Assembly (NCBI RefSeq): GCF_003605735.1
Contig: NZ_QXTJ01000015.1
Coordinates: forward strand, 207,594 to 271,593
Length of the DNA: 64,000 nt
Direction of reading: 5' to 3'
From: Pseudomonas sp. LS-2
GTDB taxonomy: Bacteria; Pseudomonadota; Gammaproteobacteria; Pseudomonadales; Pseudomonadaceae
The notes beneath the pieces were generated by a model, which saw only the letters and a list, made by a program, of their open reading frames with translations, did no database searches and was not told the DNA's origin. Positions 30,856 through 39,967 of the stretch are shown here, one piece after another; within the stretch, counting starts at the first letter, position 1; every line of letters starts with the position of its first letter. A program made the translations under genes and the position numbers.

Positions 30856-31635
30856 TTACTTCTCGACGAAGGCGCGCTCGATCAGGTAGTCGCCAGGCTC
30901 GCGCATACGTGGCGAAACCGTCAGACCGAAGCTGTTCAACACTTCGCTGGTCTCATCGAGCATGCTTGGGCTGCCGCACAGCATGGCGCGGTCGTCCTGC
31001 GGGTTGATCGGAGGCAGGCCGATATCGCTGAACAGCTTGCCGCTGCGCATCAGGTCGGTCAGGCGGCCTTCATTTTCGAATGGTTCGCGGGTAACGGTCG
31101 GGTAGTAGATCAGCTTGTCGCGCAGCGCTTCGCCGAAGAACTCGTTCTGTGGCAGGTGCTCGGTGATGAACTCGCGGTAGGCGACTTCGTTCACGTAACG
31201 CACGCCGTGGCACAGGATGACCTTCTCGAAACGCTCGTAGGTTTCAGGGTCCTGAATCACGCTCATGAACGGCGCAAGGCCCGTACCGGTGCTCAGCAGA
31301 TACAAGTGCTTGCCAGGTTTCAGGTCGTCGAGAACCAGCGTGCCCGTAGGCTTCTTGCTGATGATGATCTCGTCGCCTTCCTTGAGGTGCTGCAACTGCG
31401 AGGTCAGCGGGCCGTCTGGCACCTTGATGCTGAAGAACTCCAGATGCTCTTCCCAGTTGGGGCTGGCGATGGAGTAGGCACGCATGAGCGGGCGCCCGTT
31501 TGGCTGCTGCAGACCGATCATGACGAACTGACCGTTCTCGAAGCGCAGGCCTGGATCACGGGTGCACTTGAAACTGAAGAGGGTGTCGTTCCAGTGATGA
31601 ACGCTGAGGACACGCTCGTGATTCATGTTGCTCAT
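30856..31635 (-). CDS. fpr: Ferredoxin-NADP+ reductase
   Basis: Fpr is an FAD enzyme that exchanges electrons between NADPH and ferredoxin or flavodoxin and is induced by oxidative stress. The start MSNMNHERVLSVHHW gives 259 residues; an ATG at 31710 adds 25 unsupported residues. FAD-binding RAYSIASPNWEEHLEF, NADP-binding LLSTGTGLAPFMSVI and LCGSPSMLDE, and the C-terminal YLIERAFVEK are present. It is divergent from finR, its regulator in other pseudomonads. Confidence 0.96.
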   Translation of the reverse strand: MSNMNHERVLSVHHWNDTLFSFKCTRDPGLRFENGQFVMIGLQQPNGRPLMRAYSIASPNWEEHLEFFSIKVPDGPLTSQLQHLKEGDEIIISKKPTGTLVLDDLKPGKHLYLLSTGTGLAPFMSVIQDPETYERFEKVILCHGVRYVNEVAYREFITEHLPQNEFFGEALRDKLIYYPTVTREPFENEGRLTDLMRSGKLFSDIGLPPINPQDDRAMLCGSPSMLDETSEVLNSFGLTVSPRMREPGDYLIERAFVEK

Positions 31636-31691
31636 GGTACGTGGGAACTCCTGAAAATTTGCGTGCGCCAGTGAAAGCGCCATTGCGCGAT

Positions 31692-31720
31692 ATTCTAGTG
31701 GCAGACACAATATCTGTTAA
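31692..31720 (-). promoter_or_regulatory. Candidate fpr promoter
   Basis: Read on the minus strand, TTAACA (31720-31715) and TAGAAT (31697-31692) are separated by exactly 17 bp. This puts the start site about 50 nt before the fpr ATG. The -35 region lies about 40 bp before finR, where a LysR-type regulator site would be expected. Confidence 0.55.
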
Positions 31721-31757
31721 CTGAATTATCAAGATATGGGTTATCGGTTATATAGAT

Positions 31758-32684
31758 ATGCGATTCACTCTCCGTCAGCTGCAAGTCTTCGTCGCCGTAG
31801 CCCAGCAGGAAAGCGTTTCCCGCGCTGCCGTGCAGCTGTCTTTATCGCAATCTGCGGCGAGCACCTCCATCACCGAACTCGAACGGCAATCGAGCTGCCA
31901 ATTGTTCGACCGCGCCGGTAAACGCCTGAGCCTCAATGCCACCGGGCGACAGTTGTTACCTCAGGCGGTCGCGCTCCTCGACCAGGCCAAGGAGATCGAG
32001 GATCTTCTCAATGGCAAGTCAGGATTCGGCTCGCTGGCGGTCGGCGCGACCCTGACGATCGGCAATTACCTGGCGACATTACTGATCGGCAGCTTCATGC
32101 AGCGCCATCCGGAAAGCCAGGTGAAGCTGCATGTGCAGAACACCGCCAACATCGTGCAGCAAGTCGCGCATTACGAAATCGATCTGGGTCTGATCGAAGG
32201 CGATTGCAGCCATCCCGATATCGAGGTTCAAACCTGGGTCGAAGACGAACTTGTGGTGTTCTGCGCCCCTCAACACCCGCTGGCCAAGCGAGGTCATGCC
32301 TCTCTGGCAGAGCTGACCCTAGAGGCGTGGATCTTGCGGGAACAGGGCTCAGGCACGCGATTGACCTTTGATCAGGCCATGCGTCATCACTTGAACAGTC
32401 TCAATATTCGACTGGAGCTGGAGCACACCGAGGCGATCAAGCGCGCCGTGGAATCCGGGCTTGGAATCGGTTGCATCTCAAGGCTTGCACTGCGCGACGC
32501 ATTTCGCAGAGGCAGTCTGGTGGCGGTAGAAACGCCGGAGCTGGATCTGGTGCGCCAGTTCTATTTCATCTGGCACAAACAGAAATATCAGACTTCGGCC
32601 ATCCGTGAGTTTCTCGACCTGTGCCGGTCGTTCACGGCAGGCGTTCAGCGCAGCGACGAGATCGTGCTGCCCAGCATCGCCTGA
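31758..32684 (+). CDS. finR: LysR-type regulator FinR
   Basis: This 308-residue LysR-family activator has an N-terminal winged helix (LRQLQVFVAVAQQESVSRAAVQL, residues about 5-28, shown in part; SQSAASTSITELE) and a C-terminal effector domain (LAVGATLTIGNYLATLL; GSGTRLTFDQAM). Divergent placement with fpr, 122 bp apart, matches the finR-fpr pair of P. putida and P. aeruginosa. There FinR is needed for induction of fpr by superoxide-generating compounds. The name rests on this context plus similarity. Confidence 0.9.
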   Translation: MRFTLRQLQVFVAVAQQESVSRAAVQLSLSQSAASTSITELERQSSCQLFDRAGKRLSLNATGRQLLPQAVALLDQAKEIEDLLNGKSGFGSLAVGATLTIGNYLATLLIGSFMQRHPESQVKLHVQNTANIVQQVAHYEIDLGLIEGDCSHPDIEVQTWVEDELVVFCAPQHPLAKRGHASLAELTLEAWILREQGSGTRLTFDQAMRHHLNSLNIRLELEHTEAIKRAVESGLGIGCISRLALRDAFRRGSLVAVETPELDLVRQFYFIWHKQKYQTSAIREFLDLCRSFTAGVQRSDEIVLPSIA

Positions 32685-32721
32685 CTCGTTTACTTCTGGA
32701 CGATTCCATCGTTGTTTTCCT

Positions 32722-32777
32722 GGAGCAGCACGGCTTGCCGGCGGTGGCGGTTGAGAGAGTGTCGCCGCGAGCAAGAC
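32722..32777. repeat. Degenerate REP element after finR
   Basis: GAGCAGCACGGCTTGCCGGC at about 32723-32742, followed by a poor inverted partner (GTCGCCGCGAGCAAGAC). This is a decayed copy of the REP found at other sites in the window. Confidence 0.55.
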
Positions 32778-32815
32778 GTACTACCACCAGGAAGATTTCA
32801 TGCGGGCAGAAAGTT

Positions 32816-33184
32816 TCAGCCCAGCAGAATCAGCGCCCAGACCACTGCAATCATGCTCAGCGCGACGAACTGTGCCGCACTGCCCATATCCTTGGCGTTC
32901 TTCGACAACGGATGCCGATCAAGGGAAATCCGGTCGATGGCCGCTTCGATGGCCGAGTTCAGTAACTCGACGATCAGCGCCAGCAGACAGACTGCGATGA
33001 GAATCGCACGCTCAACGCGACTGACATGAAACAGGAACGACACTGGAATCAGGATGACGTTGAGCAACACCAGCTGACGAAAAGCGGCTTCACCTTTGAA
33101 GGCGGCAGTCAAACCGTCAATCGAATAGCCGGAAGCATTGAGAATACGTTTAAGGCCGGTTTGGCCTTTGAAGGGCGACGTCAT
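32816..33184 (-). CDS. dgkA: Diacylglycerol kinase
   Basis: DgkA is a small trimeric inner-membrane kinase that phosphorylates diacylglycerol from membrane-derived glucan synthesis back to phosphatidic acid. The 122 residues match E. coli DgkA in length. They have three membrane helices (about 35-52, 58-75, 100-120), the active-site region GEAAFRQ and the signature VELLNSAIEAAIDR. It lies 106 bp downstream of erdR on the same strand. Confidence 0.96.
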   Translation of the reverse strand: MTSPFKGQTGLKRILNASGYSIDGLTAAFKGEAAFRQLVLLNVILIPVSFLFHVSRVERAILIAVCLLALIVELLNSAIEAAIDRISLDRHPLSKNAKDMGSAAQFVALSMIAVVWALILLG

Positions 33185-33290
33185 AAAAGAGACTACTGAT
33201 AAATGAAGACGGTGGAGGCTAGTTCAGCGGCAGTCAAAAAAGTGTGAAGACCGACCACTGAAAACCTTGGAACAGAGGGATGCAGCCATA

Positions 33291-33938
33291 TCAGTTCGGT
33301 GAAATCGACTCCAGCTGTTGCAGCAGCAACGCGGCCTGAGTGCGAGTACGCACGTTCAGCTTGCGGAAGATTGCCGTGACATGGGCCTTGATGGTGGCTT
33401 CCGAGACGCTGAGCTCGTAAGCGATCTGCTTGTTGAGCAAGCCTTCACACACCATGGTCAACACGCGGAACTGTTGCGGGGTCAGGCTGGCAAGCCCCTC
33501 GCTGGCGGCCTTTGCCTCGGGGGAGACGCTGACACTTTCATTGACTTGGGGTGGCCACCAGACATCGCCGTCGAGCACGGTACGGACGGCCTGCTGGATG
33601 ATTTCCAGCGAGCTGGATTTGGGAATGAAACCACTGGCGCCGAACTCTCTGGACTTGACCACGACCGCCGCTTCTTCTTGCGCCGAGACCATCACCACCG
33701 GCACTTGCGGGTACTGACCGCGCAACAGCACCAACCCGGAAAATCCATAGGCACCGGGCATGTTGAGGTCCAGCAGCACCAGATCCCAATCGGACTTCTC
33801 GGTCAGGCGAGCTTCCAGATCGGCAATGCTCTCTGCTTCTACCAGCCGGGCATCCGGCCCAAGGCCCAGGCTCAAGGCTTGATGCAAGGCACTGCGAAAC
33901 AAAGGGTGGTCATCGGCGATCAGGATTTCGTAGGTCAT
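33291..33938 (-). CDS. erdR: LuxR-family response regulator (ErdR-like)
   Basis: A 215-residue NarL-type response regulator. The receiver domain (about 1-125) has the acidic pocket ADDHPLF and phospho-acceptor Asp in LVLLDLNMPG. The C-terminal LuxR helix-turn-helix (about 145-205) contains LTPQQFRVLTMVCEGLLNKQ and SEATIKAHVTAIFRKL. The start MTYEILIADDHP is chosen over an ATG at 34034. In pseudomonads the regulator next to dgkA is ErdR/AgmR, linked to ethanol oxidation and acetate utilisation. No sensor kinase gene is adjacent. Confidence 0.88.
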   Translation of the reverse strand: MTYEILIADDHPLFRSALHQALSLGLGPDARLVEAESIADLEARLTEKSDWDLVLLDLNMPGAYGFSGLVLLRGQYPQVPVVMVSAQEEAAVVVKSREFGASGFIPKSSSLEIIQQAVRTVLDGDVWWPPQVNESVSVSPEAKAASEGLASLTPQQFRVLTMVCEGLLNKQIAYELSVSEATIKAHVTAIFRKLNVRTRTQAALLLQQLESISPN

Positions 33939-34164
33939 TTCATGATCCTGTTTATAGGTGAGCGCCGACGGATTCAGCCCCCACGATGGCATTCGAAAAT
34001 GCCAGCCTTTACAAGTGGCCCCAACCGGGCGCAATCAACGCCAAAGCAGGCAGAAAACGGCGTTCAAGCAATCGTGCGGCGCCAAGAATGCCCAGCGAAG
34101 CCGGGGTGGTCAAGCGTGATGCTTTACGGCACAGTCTGCGCCCCTGATTCTTCTGAGTGCCATC

Positions 34165-35055
34165 ATGCAAAACCACGCCCTGCGAGCGGACCTGCTCATG
34201 CTCCTGACTGCCATGATCTGGGGATCCGGATTCGTTGCGCAGACAGCCGGCATGGACCACATCGGCCCCTACCTGTATTCGGGGCTGCGCTTTGCCCTCG
34301 GCTCGATCTGCCTGTTGCCTCTGGTACTGCGCCGCCCTGCAACCGGCCCGGCTCCAGAGCCGTTGCTGACCCGCGGCCTGCTGCAAGGTGGCGTGGTGAT
34401 GGGGCTCGCGCTGGCACTCGGAATCAACCTGCAGCAAGTAGGCCTGTTGTTTACCAGCGTCACCAACTCGGGCTTCATCACCGGGCTTTACGTGATTGTA
34501 GTTCCGCTTCTGGGGCTGTTCCTCGGCCACAAGACCGGGATGGGCACATGGCTTGGCTGCATGCTCGCGGTCATCGGCATGTTCCTGCTGAGTGTGGGCG
34601 ATAACTTCCACGTGGCGTCTGGCGATTGGCTGCAGTTGATTGGCGCGTTCGTGTGGGGTGGGCATGTGGTTCTGGTGGGACTGTTCGCCAGCCGCCATGA
34701 CCCGATTCGCCTGGCGTTCCTGCAATTCGTCACCTGCGCGGTGGTCAGCCTCATTCTGGCGCTGGCATTCGAACCCATCGCGATGGACGCCATCATTGCT
34801 GCGGGCCCCGCCCTGCTTTACGGCGGGGTAGTTGCCGTGGGTATCGGTTACACCCTCCAGGTGGTTGCCCAGAAGCATGCCATCGCCTCCCATGCCGCGA
34901 TCATTCTTTCCCTGGAAGCGGTGTTCGCGGCAATCGCCGGAGCCTGGTTACTGGGAGAGGCATTGCAGCCGCGTGGCTACGTCGGTTGCGCGCTGATGCT
35001 GGCAGGAATGCTGCTGGCGCAGTTGTGGCCGCGCAGGGCAGAAACGGCACATTGA
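34165..35055 (+). CDS. EamA-family (DMT) transporter
   Basis: The 296-residue membrane protein has ten predicted helices arranged as two EamA repeats (about 6-140 and 150-288). Typical motifs are MLLTAMIWGSGFVAQ near the start and AIILSLEAVFAAIAGAWLLGE in the second repeat. Members of the drug/metabolite transporter superfamily export amino acids or metabolites; the substrate cannot be inferred. It is a single gene, divergent from erdR. Confidence 0.93.
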   Translation: MQNHALRADLLMLLTAMIWGSGFVAQTAGMDHIGPYLYSGLRFALGSICLLPLVLRRPATGPAPEPLLTRGLLQGGVVMGLALALGINLQQVGLLFTSVTNSGFITGLYVIVVPLLGLFLGHKTGMGTWLGCMLAVIGMFLLSVGDNFHVASGDWLQLIGAFVWGGHVVLVGLFASRHDPIRLAFLQFVTCAVVSLILALAFEPIAMDAIIAAGPALLYGGVVAVGIGYTLQVVAQKHAIASHAAIILSLEAVFAAIAGAWLLGEALQPRGYVGCALMLAGMLLAQLWPRRAETAH

Positions 35056-35061
35056 TCTGTC

Positions 35062-35130
35062 TGTAGCAGTCCGGCTTGCCGGCGATGGCGATCTAGAGTG
35101 CGCGGCCGTCGCCAAGCGGATGGCTACGGC
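35062..35130. repeat. REP element between the EamA gene and the DTW gene
   Basis: TGTAGCAGTCCGGCTTGCCG starts at 35062. The partner arm (GCGGCCGTCGCC..GGCTACGG, to about 35130) is degenerate. It lies between convergent genes. Confidence 0.75.
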
Positions 35131-35143
35131 GTTCAAAACTCGC

Positions 35144-35854
35144 TCAGATAAAGGCTTTGAGATAGCTGTGCGGGGCATCGTCAGGATCGATCGGCAGCTG
35201 AAATTTTGCACCCAGATAATGGGCGCTGAACACGTCCAGATAGGCATCCAGCACACCACGGGCCTGGTGATCGTCTGCCAGTTCCAGACACAACGCTGCG
35301 ACTTCCGCGGTGCAAAAATGGTCATCGCGCTTCGAACGGCGCAGGCGATAACGAGACATCTGCTCCGGCTCCAGACTCAGCACCGGCAAATGATCCAGAT
35401 ACGGACTCTTGCGGAACATCTTCCGCGCTTCGGGCCAGGTGGCATCCAGCAAGATAAAGAGCGGGCGCTTGCCTTCCTCCAGTCTGACCTCTGTCACCAC
35501 CCTTTCAGCAGCAACGAACTCGCCCGGAAAGACGATGTAAGGCTGCCATTGCGGATCGTCCAGCAACGCCGGGAGCCTTTCGTCCACCTCTGTCCGTGAC
35601 CAAGTGAACGCCTCGGTGTCCTTGATGACATCGGCAATCAGCCAACCGGTATTTGTGGGTTTCAGCGGCTCGGTGTCGTACATCAACAGGCACACTGCGG
35701 ACTTCGCCTGAACGGTGGGTTTCCAGGCGCACAGGCAGTAACTGTCGATTACCCGACATCCCGGGCAACGTGGCGCCCGGGATCCCCGTGCGATGAAAGG
35801 CCTGGTGGTGCGGGCCAGGCGGTCGGCGCGCAGGCGCGAAACGGCATGACTCAT
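35144..35854 (-). CDS. DTW-domain protein, probable tRNA-uridine aminocarboxypropyltransferase
   Basis: The 236-residue protein belongs to the DTW family, whose characterised members (TapT/DTWD) make acp3U on tRNA. Seen here are a zinc-type cysteine cluster (RCPGCRVIDSYCLC), the DTW-like motif LLDATWPEARKM (D-A-T-W) and the conserved YRLRRSKRDDHFCTAEVAAL. The start MSHAVSRLRADR has GGATGG upstream; in-frame ATGs at 35866 and 35950 are less likely. It is convergent with the EamA gene. Confidence 0.9.
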   Translation of the reverse strand: MSHAVSRLRADRLARTTRPFIARGSRAPRCPGCRVIDSYCLCAWKPTVQAKSAVCLLMYDTEPLKPTNTGWLIADVIKDTEAFTWSRTEVDERLPALLDDPQWQPYIVFPGEFVAAERVVTEVRLEEGKRPLFILLDATWPEARKMFRKSPYLDHLPVLSLEPEQMSRYRLRRSKRDDHFCTAEVAALCLELADDHQARGVLDAYLDVFSAHYLGAKFQLPIDPDDAPHSYLKAFI

Positions 35855-36072
35855 GGGGCGAACCATCCAAGTAACGGCGATGGGCGGCAGAAAGGCAGCG
35901 GCACGATGGATATCCGGCGGAAAAAAGTCGTTGCAGTCTATCAGAGGCACCCGGTTCTCTGGTGTCCGCCGAGGGGACTCACCTATACTTGCCGGCTTGA
36001 AAGCCCCATGTCACCAGTGAACGCCAGCGCATGTCGCCGGTCCAACAACGTTCACTGCCCCAGGAGAATCCA

Positions 36073-36498
36073 ATGCTGCGCCTCATCGCCCCCGCCCTCA
36101 CGCTTTTGCTCATCGCTCCGCTGTACGCCAACGCGGCGTCCAAACAGGATTACGAACTGAACAAAGAGCTGGAACAAGTCGCGGCGAAAAGCAACGTCGG
36201 AAAGCCTAATGCAATCAGCGAGGACATCCTCGATCAAGGCTACACGGTCGACGGAAAAATCCTTATCGACCATTTGAGTGTGCAAGCGGGCCAGGCCGCG
36301 CAAATGCGCGAAAACCCTGAGCTGGTGGGTCGTCAACTGGGCACAAGCGTTTGCCGTAACCCAGGCTACCGCCAACTGATGGCCAAGGGCGCCATCCTGC
36401 GTTACGAGTTCAGAGAATACAAAACCGATCGCCCGATCACCACGCAGCAAATCACCGCAGCGGATTGCGCCGCCAAACCGCCCGTCAAGAAGAAGTAA
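36073..36498 (+). CDS. Secreted small protein, resembles the QSregVF (PA3611-type) family
   Basis: The 141-residue product has a signal peptide (residues 1-21, cleaved at ANA-AS). The mature part is about 120 residues with two cysteines (SVCRNPG and ADCAAK) and the stretch NPGYRQLMAKGAILRYEF. This pattern resembles the putative quorum-sensing-regulated virulence factor family; the match is from memory and moderate. AGGAG lies 7 nt before ATG 36073. An in-frame ATG at 36031 would spoil the signal peptide and is rejected. Confidence 0.75.
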   Translation: MLRLIAPALTLLLIAPLYANAASKQDYELNKELEQVAAKSNVGKPNAISEDILDQGYTVDGKILIDHLSVQAGQAAQMRENPELVGRQLGTSVCRNPGYRQLMAKGAILRYEFREYKTDRPITTQQITAADCAAKPPVKKK

Positions 36499-36507
36499 TC
36501 AGCCCCC

Positions 36508-36699
36508 CTAGTGCGTCGCGCGCCGTTGTTGATCTTCGGCGCGCAACTCCGCCACCAGCGCCTGAAGATAATAAGAGCGGCTTGCGTTCTGCTTCAGGCG
36601 CCTCATGCATTCCTGCTCAAGCGTCGAATCGCTGTTGCGCGCCGCTTCGGTCAGTGAGCGGAACAGATCCTGATCGATTTCCAGCCTGATGATCTCCAT
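36508..36699 (-). CDS. Small Arc-like ribbon-helix-helix protein
   Basis: This 63-residue protein begins MEIIRLEIDQDLFRSLTEAA and continues with SDSTLEQECMRRLKQ. A short beta strand and two helices in this order fit an Arc/FitA-type ribbon-helix-helix DNA-binding fold. GGGAGGG lies 4 nt before the ATG, a strong ribosome site. No toxin gene overlaps or abuts it, so an antitoxin role has no support. It is convergent with the secreted-protein gene, 9 nt apart. Confidence 0.7.
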   Translation of the reverse strand: MEIIRLEIDQDLFRSLTEAARNSDSTLEQECMRRLKQNASRSYYLQALVAELRAEDQQRRATH

Positions 36700-37193
36700 T
36701 TTTCCCTCCCTGGCCCGTCCACAGCCGCTTTCCTGTGGGGGGGCAAACCATAATGACTTCCGTCCGACGCGGTCGACACGCGACTCTCACGACGGCGCTA
36801 TCTTGGTTGCAGTGGCGTTTATCTTGCCCTTTCATTCAGTAAATCAGAGCTGGCACGTCTGATTGCGCTGGCCGACCAGCGGGAAATCGTTGCCCCCGCC
36901 CGCAAAGAGTCGTTGCCAGCCTTGATGTTCAGGGACATCATCAGGTCATTGTTTTTTGGACAGTCATGCAGTCGTCACGCTATCAAAGCAAAAAAGGGGG
37001 TTGCCTTTCACTGTCGTCGTTTCTCGATTATTTTTTCTTTTCAACCCAAGGACATAGGCAGAATCAGTGTGGCGTTATCTGTCGCCATTCATAACTGACC
37101 ATCGCCAGAGGTGGGCTAGCAGCAGCGACGCATGAGGCGTCGTGATCCTGTCGCGACACAGGATCGATGATTCTGCATAAGGAGAAAGTTTGA
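36700..37193. other. Intergenic region upstream of the LOG-family gene
   Basis: This 494-bp region separates the small RHH gene and the LOG-family gene, which are divergent. It carries the inverted repeat at 37144-37165. The 61-codon plus-strand frame in it (36913-37098) has no ribosome site or recognisable product. Confidence 0.5.
37144..37165. repeat. Perfect inverted repeat before the LOG-family gene
   Basis: GATCCTGT / ACAGGATC, an 8-bp perfect repeat with loop CGCGAC, ends 28 nt before the ATG at 37194. It could be an operator or a leader stem-loop; the AAGGAG ribosome site lies between it and the start. Confidence 0.6.
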
Positions 37194-38309
37194 ATGCCTT
37201 ACGTACCCAATGACCTGTTATCTCGTCACTTCCAGAGTGGCGGCATCGACCTCGCCAGCAAGGTCGAAGAACAACTTAATCTGGTTGCCCCCAACAGCCC
37301 CAACCTTCCGCTGTACCGCGACATGATGCTCACCGTGCTCCGTATGGCGCAGGATGATCGCAACCGCTGGAACGCTAAAATCACCCTGCAAGCCCTGCGC
37401 GAACTGGATAACGCCTTTCGTGTTCTGGAGCAGTTTCGCGGGCGCCGCAAAGTGACGGTTTTCGGGTCTGCCCGCACCCCTGTCGAACATCCGATGTATG
37501 CGCTGGCCCGAGAACTGGGCATGAAACTCGCCGCCTCCGACCTGATGGTCATTACCGGAGCTGGTGGCGGCATAATGGCCGCAGCCCATGAAGGCGCAGG
37601 ACTGGATTACAGCTTGGGCTTCAACATCACCCTGCCCTTCGAGCAACATGCCAACGCCACGGTCGATGGCACCGGCAATCTGCTGCCGTTCCACTTCTTT
37701 TTTACCCGCAAGCTGTTTTTCGTCAAGGAAGCAGACGCTCTCGTGCTGTGCCCCGGTGGTTTCGGCACGCTCGATGAAGCGTTGGAGGTGTTGACGCTGA
37801 TTCAGACGGGCAAGAGCCCACTCGTTCCGATCGTACTGCTCGACGCACCAGGCGGCACGTTCTGGGAAGGCGCGCTGACGTTCATCAAAAACGAACTGGA
37901 AGCTAACCGCTATATTCTGCCCACTGACATGAACCTGTTGAAACTGGTGTACAGCGCCGACGAGGCCGTCGCCGAAATCAACCAGTTCTACAGCAACTTC
38001 CATTCAAGCCGCTGGCTGAAGAACACCTTCGTGATTCGCATGCATCACGCTCTCAGCGAGAAAGCCCTGGCTCACATGCAAGAGGCGTTCGCCGATCTCC
38101 GTCTGAGCGACGAGTTTCATCAGCACGGTTATCAGGAAGAACACGATGAAGAACAGTTCAGCCATCTCACGCGGCTGGCTTTCACGTTCAATGGTCGGAA
38201 TCACGGGCGGCTGCGAGAACTGGTGGACTACATCAACCTGAGTGAAAACTGGGCCAAACCCATTCAGCCTCAGCAAGCCAGAGGCCGAGAGCCGCTGCAA
38301 GCGACATGA
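37194..38309 (+). CDS. LOG-family / TIGR00730-type Rossmann-fold protein
   Basis: The 371-residue protein has a central lysine-decarboxylase-like (LOG) domain at about 85-265. It contains VFGSARTP, the phosphate-binding GAGGGIMAAAHEGA and the signature CPGGFGTLDEALEVLTLIQTG. Related short proteins cleave nucleoside monophosphates. This longer form, with N- and C-terminal helical extensions, is a conserved pseudomonad protein next to recX-recA and has no assigned substrate. The start has AAGGAG about 9 nt upstream. Confidence 0.9.
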   Translation: MPYVPNDLLSRHFQSGGIDLASKVEEQLNLVAPNSPNLPLYRDMMLTVLRMAQDDRNRWNAKITLQALRELDNAFRVLEQFRGRRKVTVFGSARTPVEHPMYALARELGMKLAASDLMVITGAGGGIMAAAHEGAGLDYSLGFNITLPFEQHANATVDGTGNLLPFHFFFTRKLFFVKEADALVLCPGGFGTLDEALEVLTLIQTGKSPLVPIVLLDAPGGTFWEGALTFIKNELEANRYILPTDMNLLKLVYSADEAVAEINQFYSNFHSSRWLKNTFVIRMHHALSEKALAHMQEAFADLRLSDEFHQHGYQEEHDEEQFSHLTRLAFTFNGRNHGRLRELVDYINLSENWAKPIQPQQARGREPLQAT

Positions 38310-38330
38310 TCAAACAGGCGGAAGAAACTT

Positions 38331-38363
38331 CCGTAGCAGCCGGCTTGCCGACGGTTGCTACGG
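38331..38363. repeat. Short REP palindrome between the LOG gene and recX
   Basis: CCGTAGCA and TGCTACGG are perfect inverted ends around GCCGGCTTGCCGACGGT. This is a compact single REP with the same core as the others. It lies between convergent genes and may act as their shared 3' stem. Confidence 0.8.
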
Positions 38364-38381
38364 AGAATCTCGCGCTATCAA

Positions 38382-38852
38382 TCAGTAATCGTCGTAACCC
38401 TTCCCACTCAATAGACGGCTGATCAACTCAGGCGGGTACCCGCGATAACTCAGGAAGCGCATCTGCTGCCCTCGTTCACGCGCGTCTTTAGGCAATTGCC
38501 CTGCGAACTTGCGCTGCCAGGACTCCTCGAGTTTCTCTCGCCAATCGATCCCGCACTCGCGCAACGCCTGCTCGATATCGGAACGTTGCAGACCTCGCTG
38601 GCCGAGTTCTTCGCGAATACGTAAAGGGCCGTAGCCCGAACGAGCACGGTAGGAGACAAAGCTTTCGAGGTAACGCGATTCTGAAAGCAATCCCTCTTCC
38701 GTGAGACGGTCGAGGGCCGCTTCGATCATTTCTGGGGAGGCGCCGCGCTGACGCAACTTGCGCGTCAGCTCGACTCGACCGTGCTCGCGACGTGCGAGCA
38801 GGTCCATTGCGGTACGCCGTACGGCGACGGGCGTATCAAGCACTACCGACAT
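38382..38852 (-). CDS. recX: RecA regulatory protein RecX
   Basis: RecX modulates RecA filament growth. The 156 residues consist of three-helix repeats typical of the family ([67 protein letters not shown], each quoted in part). It lies 8 nt downstream of recA, the usual arrangement, so expression should follow the SOS response through read-through from recA. Confidence 0.96.
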   Translation of the reverse strand: MSVVLDTPVAVRRTAMDLLARREHGRVELTRKLRQRGASPEMIEAALDRLTEEGLLSESRYLESFVSYRARSGYGPLRIREELGQRGLQRSDIEQALRECGIDWREKLEESWQRKFAGQLPKDARERGQQMRFLSYRGYPPELISRLLSGKGYDDY

Positions 38853-38860
38853 GACTGAAA

Positions 38861-39925
38861 TCAGAGATCGGCGTCGGCTTCGACTTCAGCCATATCGTCT
38901 TCGGCAACGCGGGACGACTGAGCTTTGACATCAGGAGCGGCGGTCAGCAATTTCTCGCGGATCTGCTTCTCCAGAGTCGCACCGATTTCCGGGTTGTCTT
39001 GCAGGAACTTGGCCGAGTTGGCTTTACCCTGACCGATCTTGCTGCCCTGATAGCTGTACCAGGCACCGGATTTCTCCAGCAGACCGTGCAAGACGCCCAG
39101 GTCAATGATTTCGCCGTTGCGGTAGATGCCCTTGCCGTACAGAATCTGGAATTCAGCCTGACGGAATGGTGGGGCTACCTTGTTCTTCACGACCTTGACG
39201 CGGGTTTCGCTACCGACCACTTCGTCGCCGTCTTTCACTGCGCCAGTACGACGGATGTCCAGACGAACCGATGCGTAGAACTTCAGTGCGTTACCACCGG
39301 TGGTGGTTTCCGGGCTACCGAACATGACGCCGATCTTCATACGGATCTGGTTGATGAAGATAACGAGGCAGTTGGCGTTCTTGATGTTACCGGTGATCTT
39401 ACGAAGCGCTTGGGACATCAGACGGGCTTGCAGGCCAACGTGCATGTCGCCCATTTCGCCTTCGATTTCAGCCTTTGGCACCAGAGCGGCAACGGAGTCG
39501 ACGACGATGACGTCGATGGCATTGGAGCGCACCAGCATGTCGGTGATTTCCAGCGCCTGTTCACCGGTGTCCGGCTGCGAGACCAACAGGTCGTCGACGT
39601 TGACGCCCAGCTTGCCGGCGTACTCAGGGTCGAGGGCGTGCTCGGCATCGACGAACGCACAGGTAGCGCCCATCTTTTGAGCTTCAGCGATGACCGACAG
39701 GGTCATGGTGGTTTTACCGGAAGACTCCGGACCGTAGATTTCAACGATCCGGCCTTTTGGAAGGCCGCCGATACCCAGTGCGATATCAAGGCCCAGCGAA
39801 CCGGTGGAGATAGCAGGAATAGCCTGGCGGTCGTGGTCGCCCATGCGCATCACGGCGCCTTTGCCGAACTGACGCTCGATCTGACCCAAGGCCGCAGCCA
39901 AGGCTTTCTTCTTGTTGTCGTCCAT
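38861..39925 (-). CDS. recA: Recombinase RecA
   Basis: RecA is the strand-exchange ATPase and the coprotease that triggers LexA cleavage. The 354 residues have Walker [10 protein letters not shown] (residues about 66-74), Walker [14 protein letters not shown]-binding loop L1 around [17 protein letters not shown], loop L2 near [22 protein letters not shown] (in part), and an acidic C-terminus. A LexA box lies 42 bp upstream. Confidence 0.99.
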   Translation of the reverse strand: MDDNKKKALAAALGQIERQFGKGAVMRMGDHDRQAIPAISTGSLGLDIALGIGGLPKGRIVEIYGPESSGKTTMTLSVIAEAQKMGATCAFVDAEHALDPEYAGKLGVNVDDLLVSQPDTGEQALEITDMLVRSNAIDVIVVDSVAALVPKAEIEGEMGDMHVGLQARLMSQALRKITGNIKNANCLVIFINQIRMKIGVMFGSPETTTGGNALKFYASVRLDIRRTGAVKDGDEVVGSETRVKVVKNKVAPPFRQAEFQILYGKGIYRNGEIIDLGVLHGLLEKSGAWYSYQGSKIGQGKANSAKFLQDNPEIGATLEKQIREKLLTAAPDVKAQSSRVAEDDMAEVEADADL

Positions 39926-39967
39926 TGAAGTCCTCTCGTAATCGGTTAGGCCTGACGGCCGATATAA

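Noticed and set aside
36913-37098. A 61-codon plus-strand frame before the LOG-family gene
   Set aside because: No ribosome site or recognisable product; it lies in a probable promoter region.
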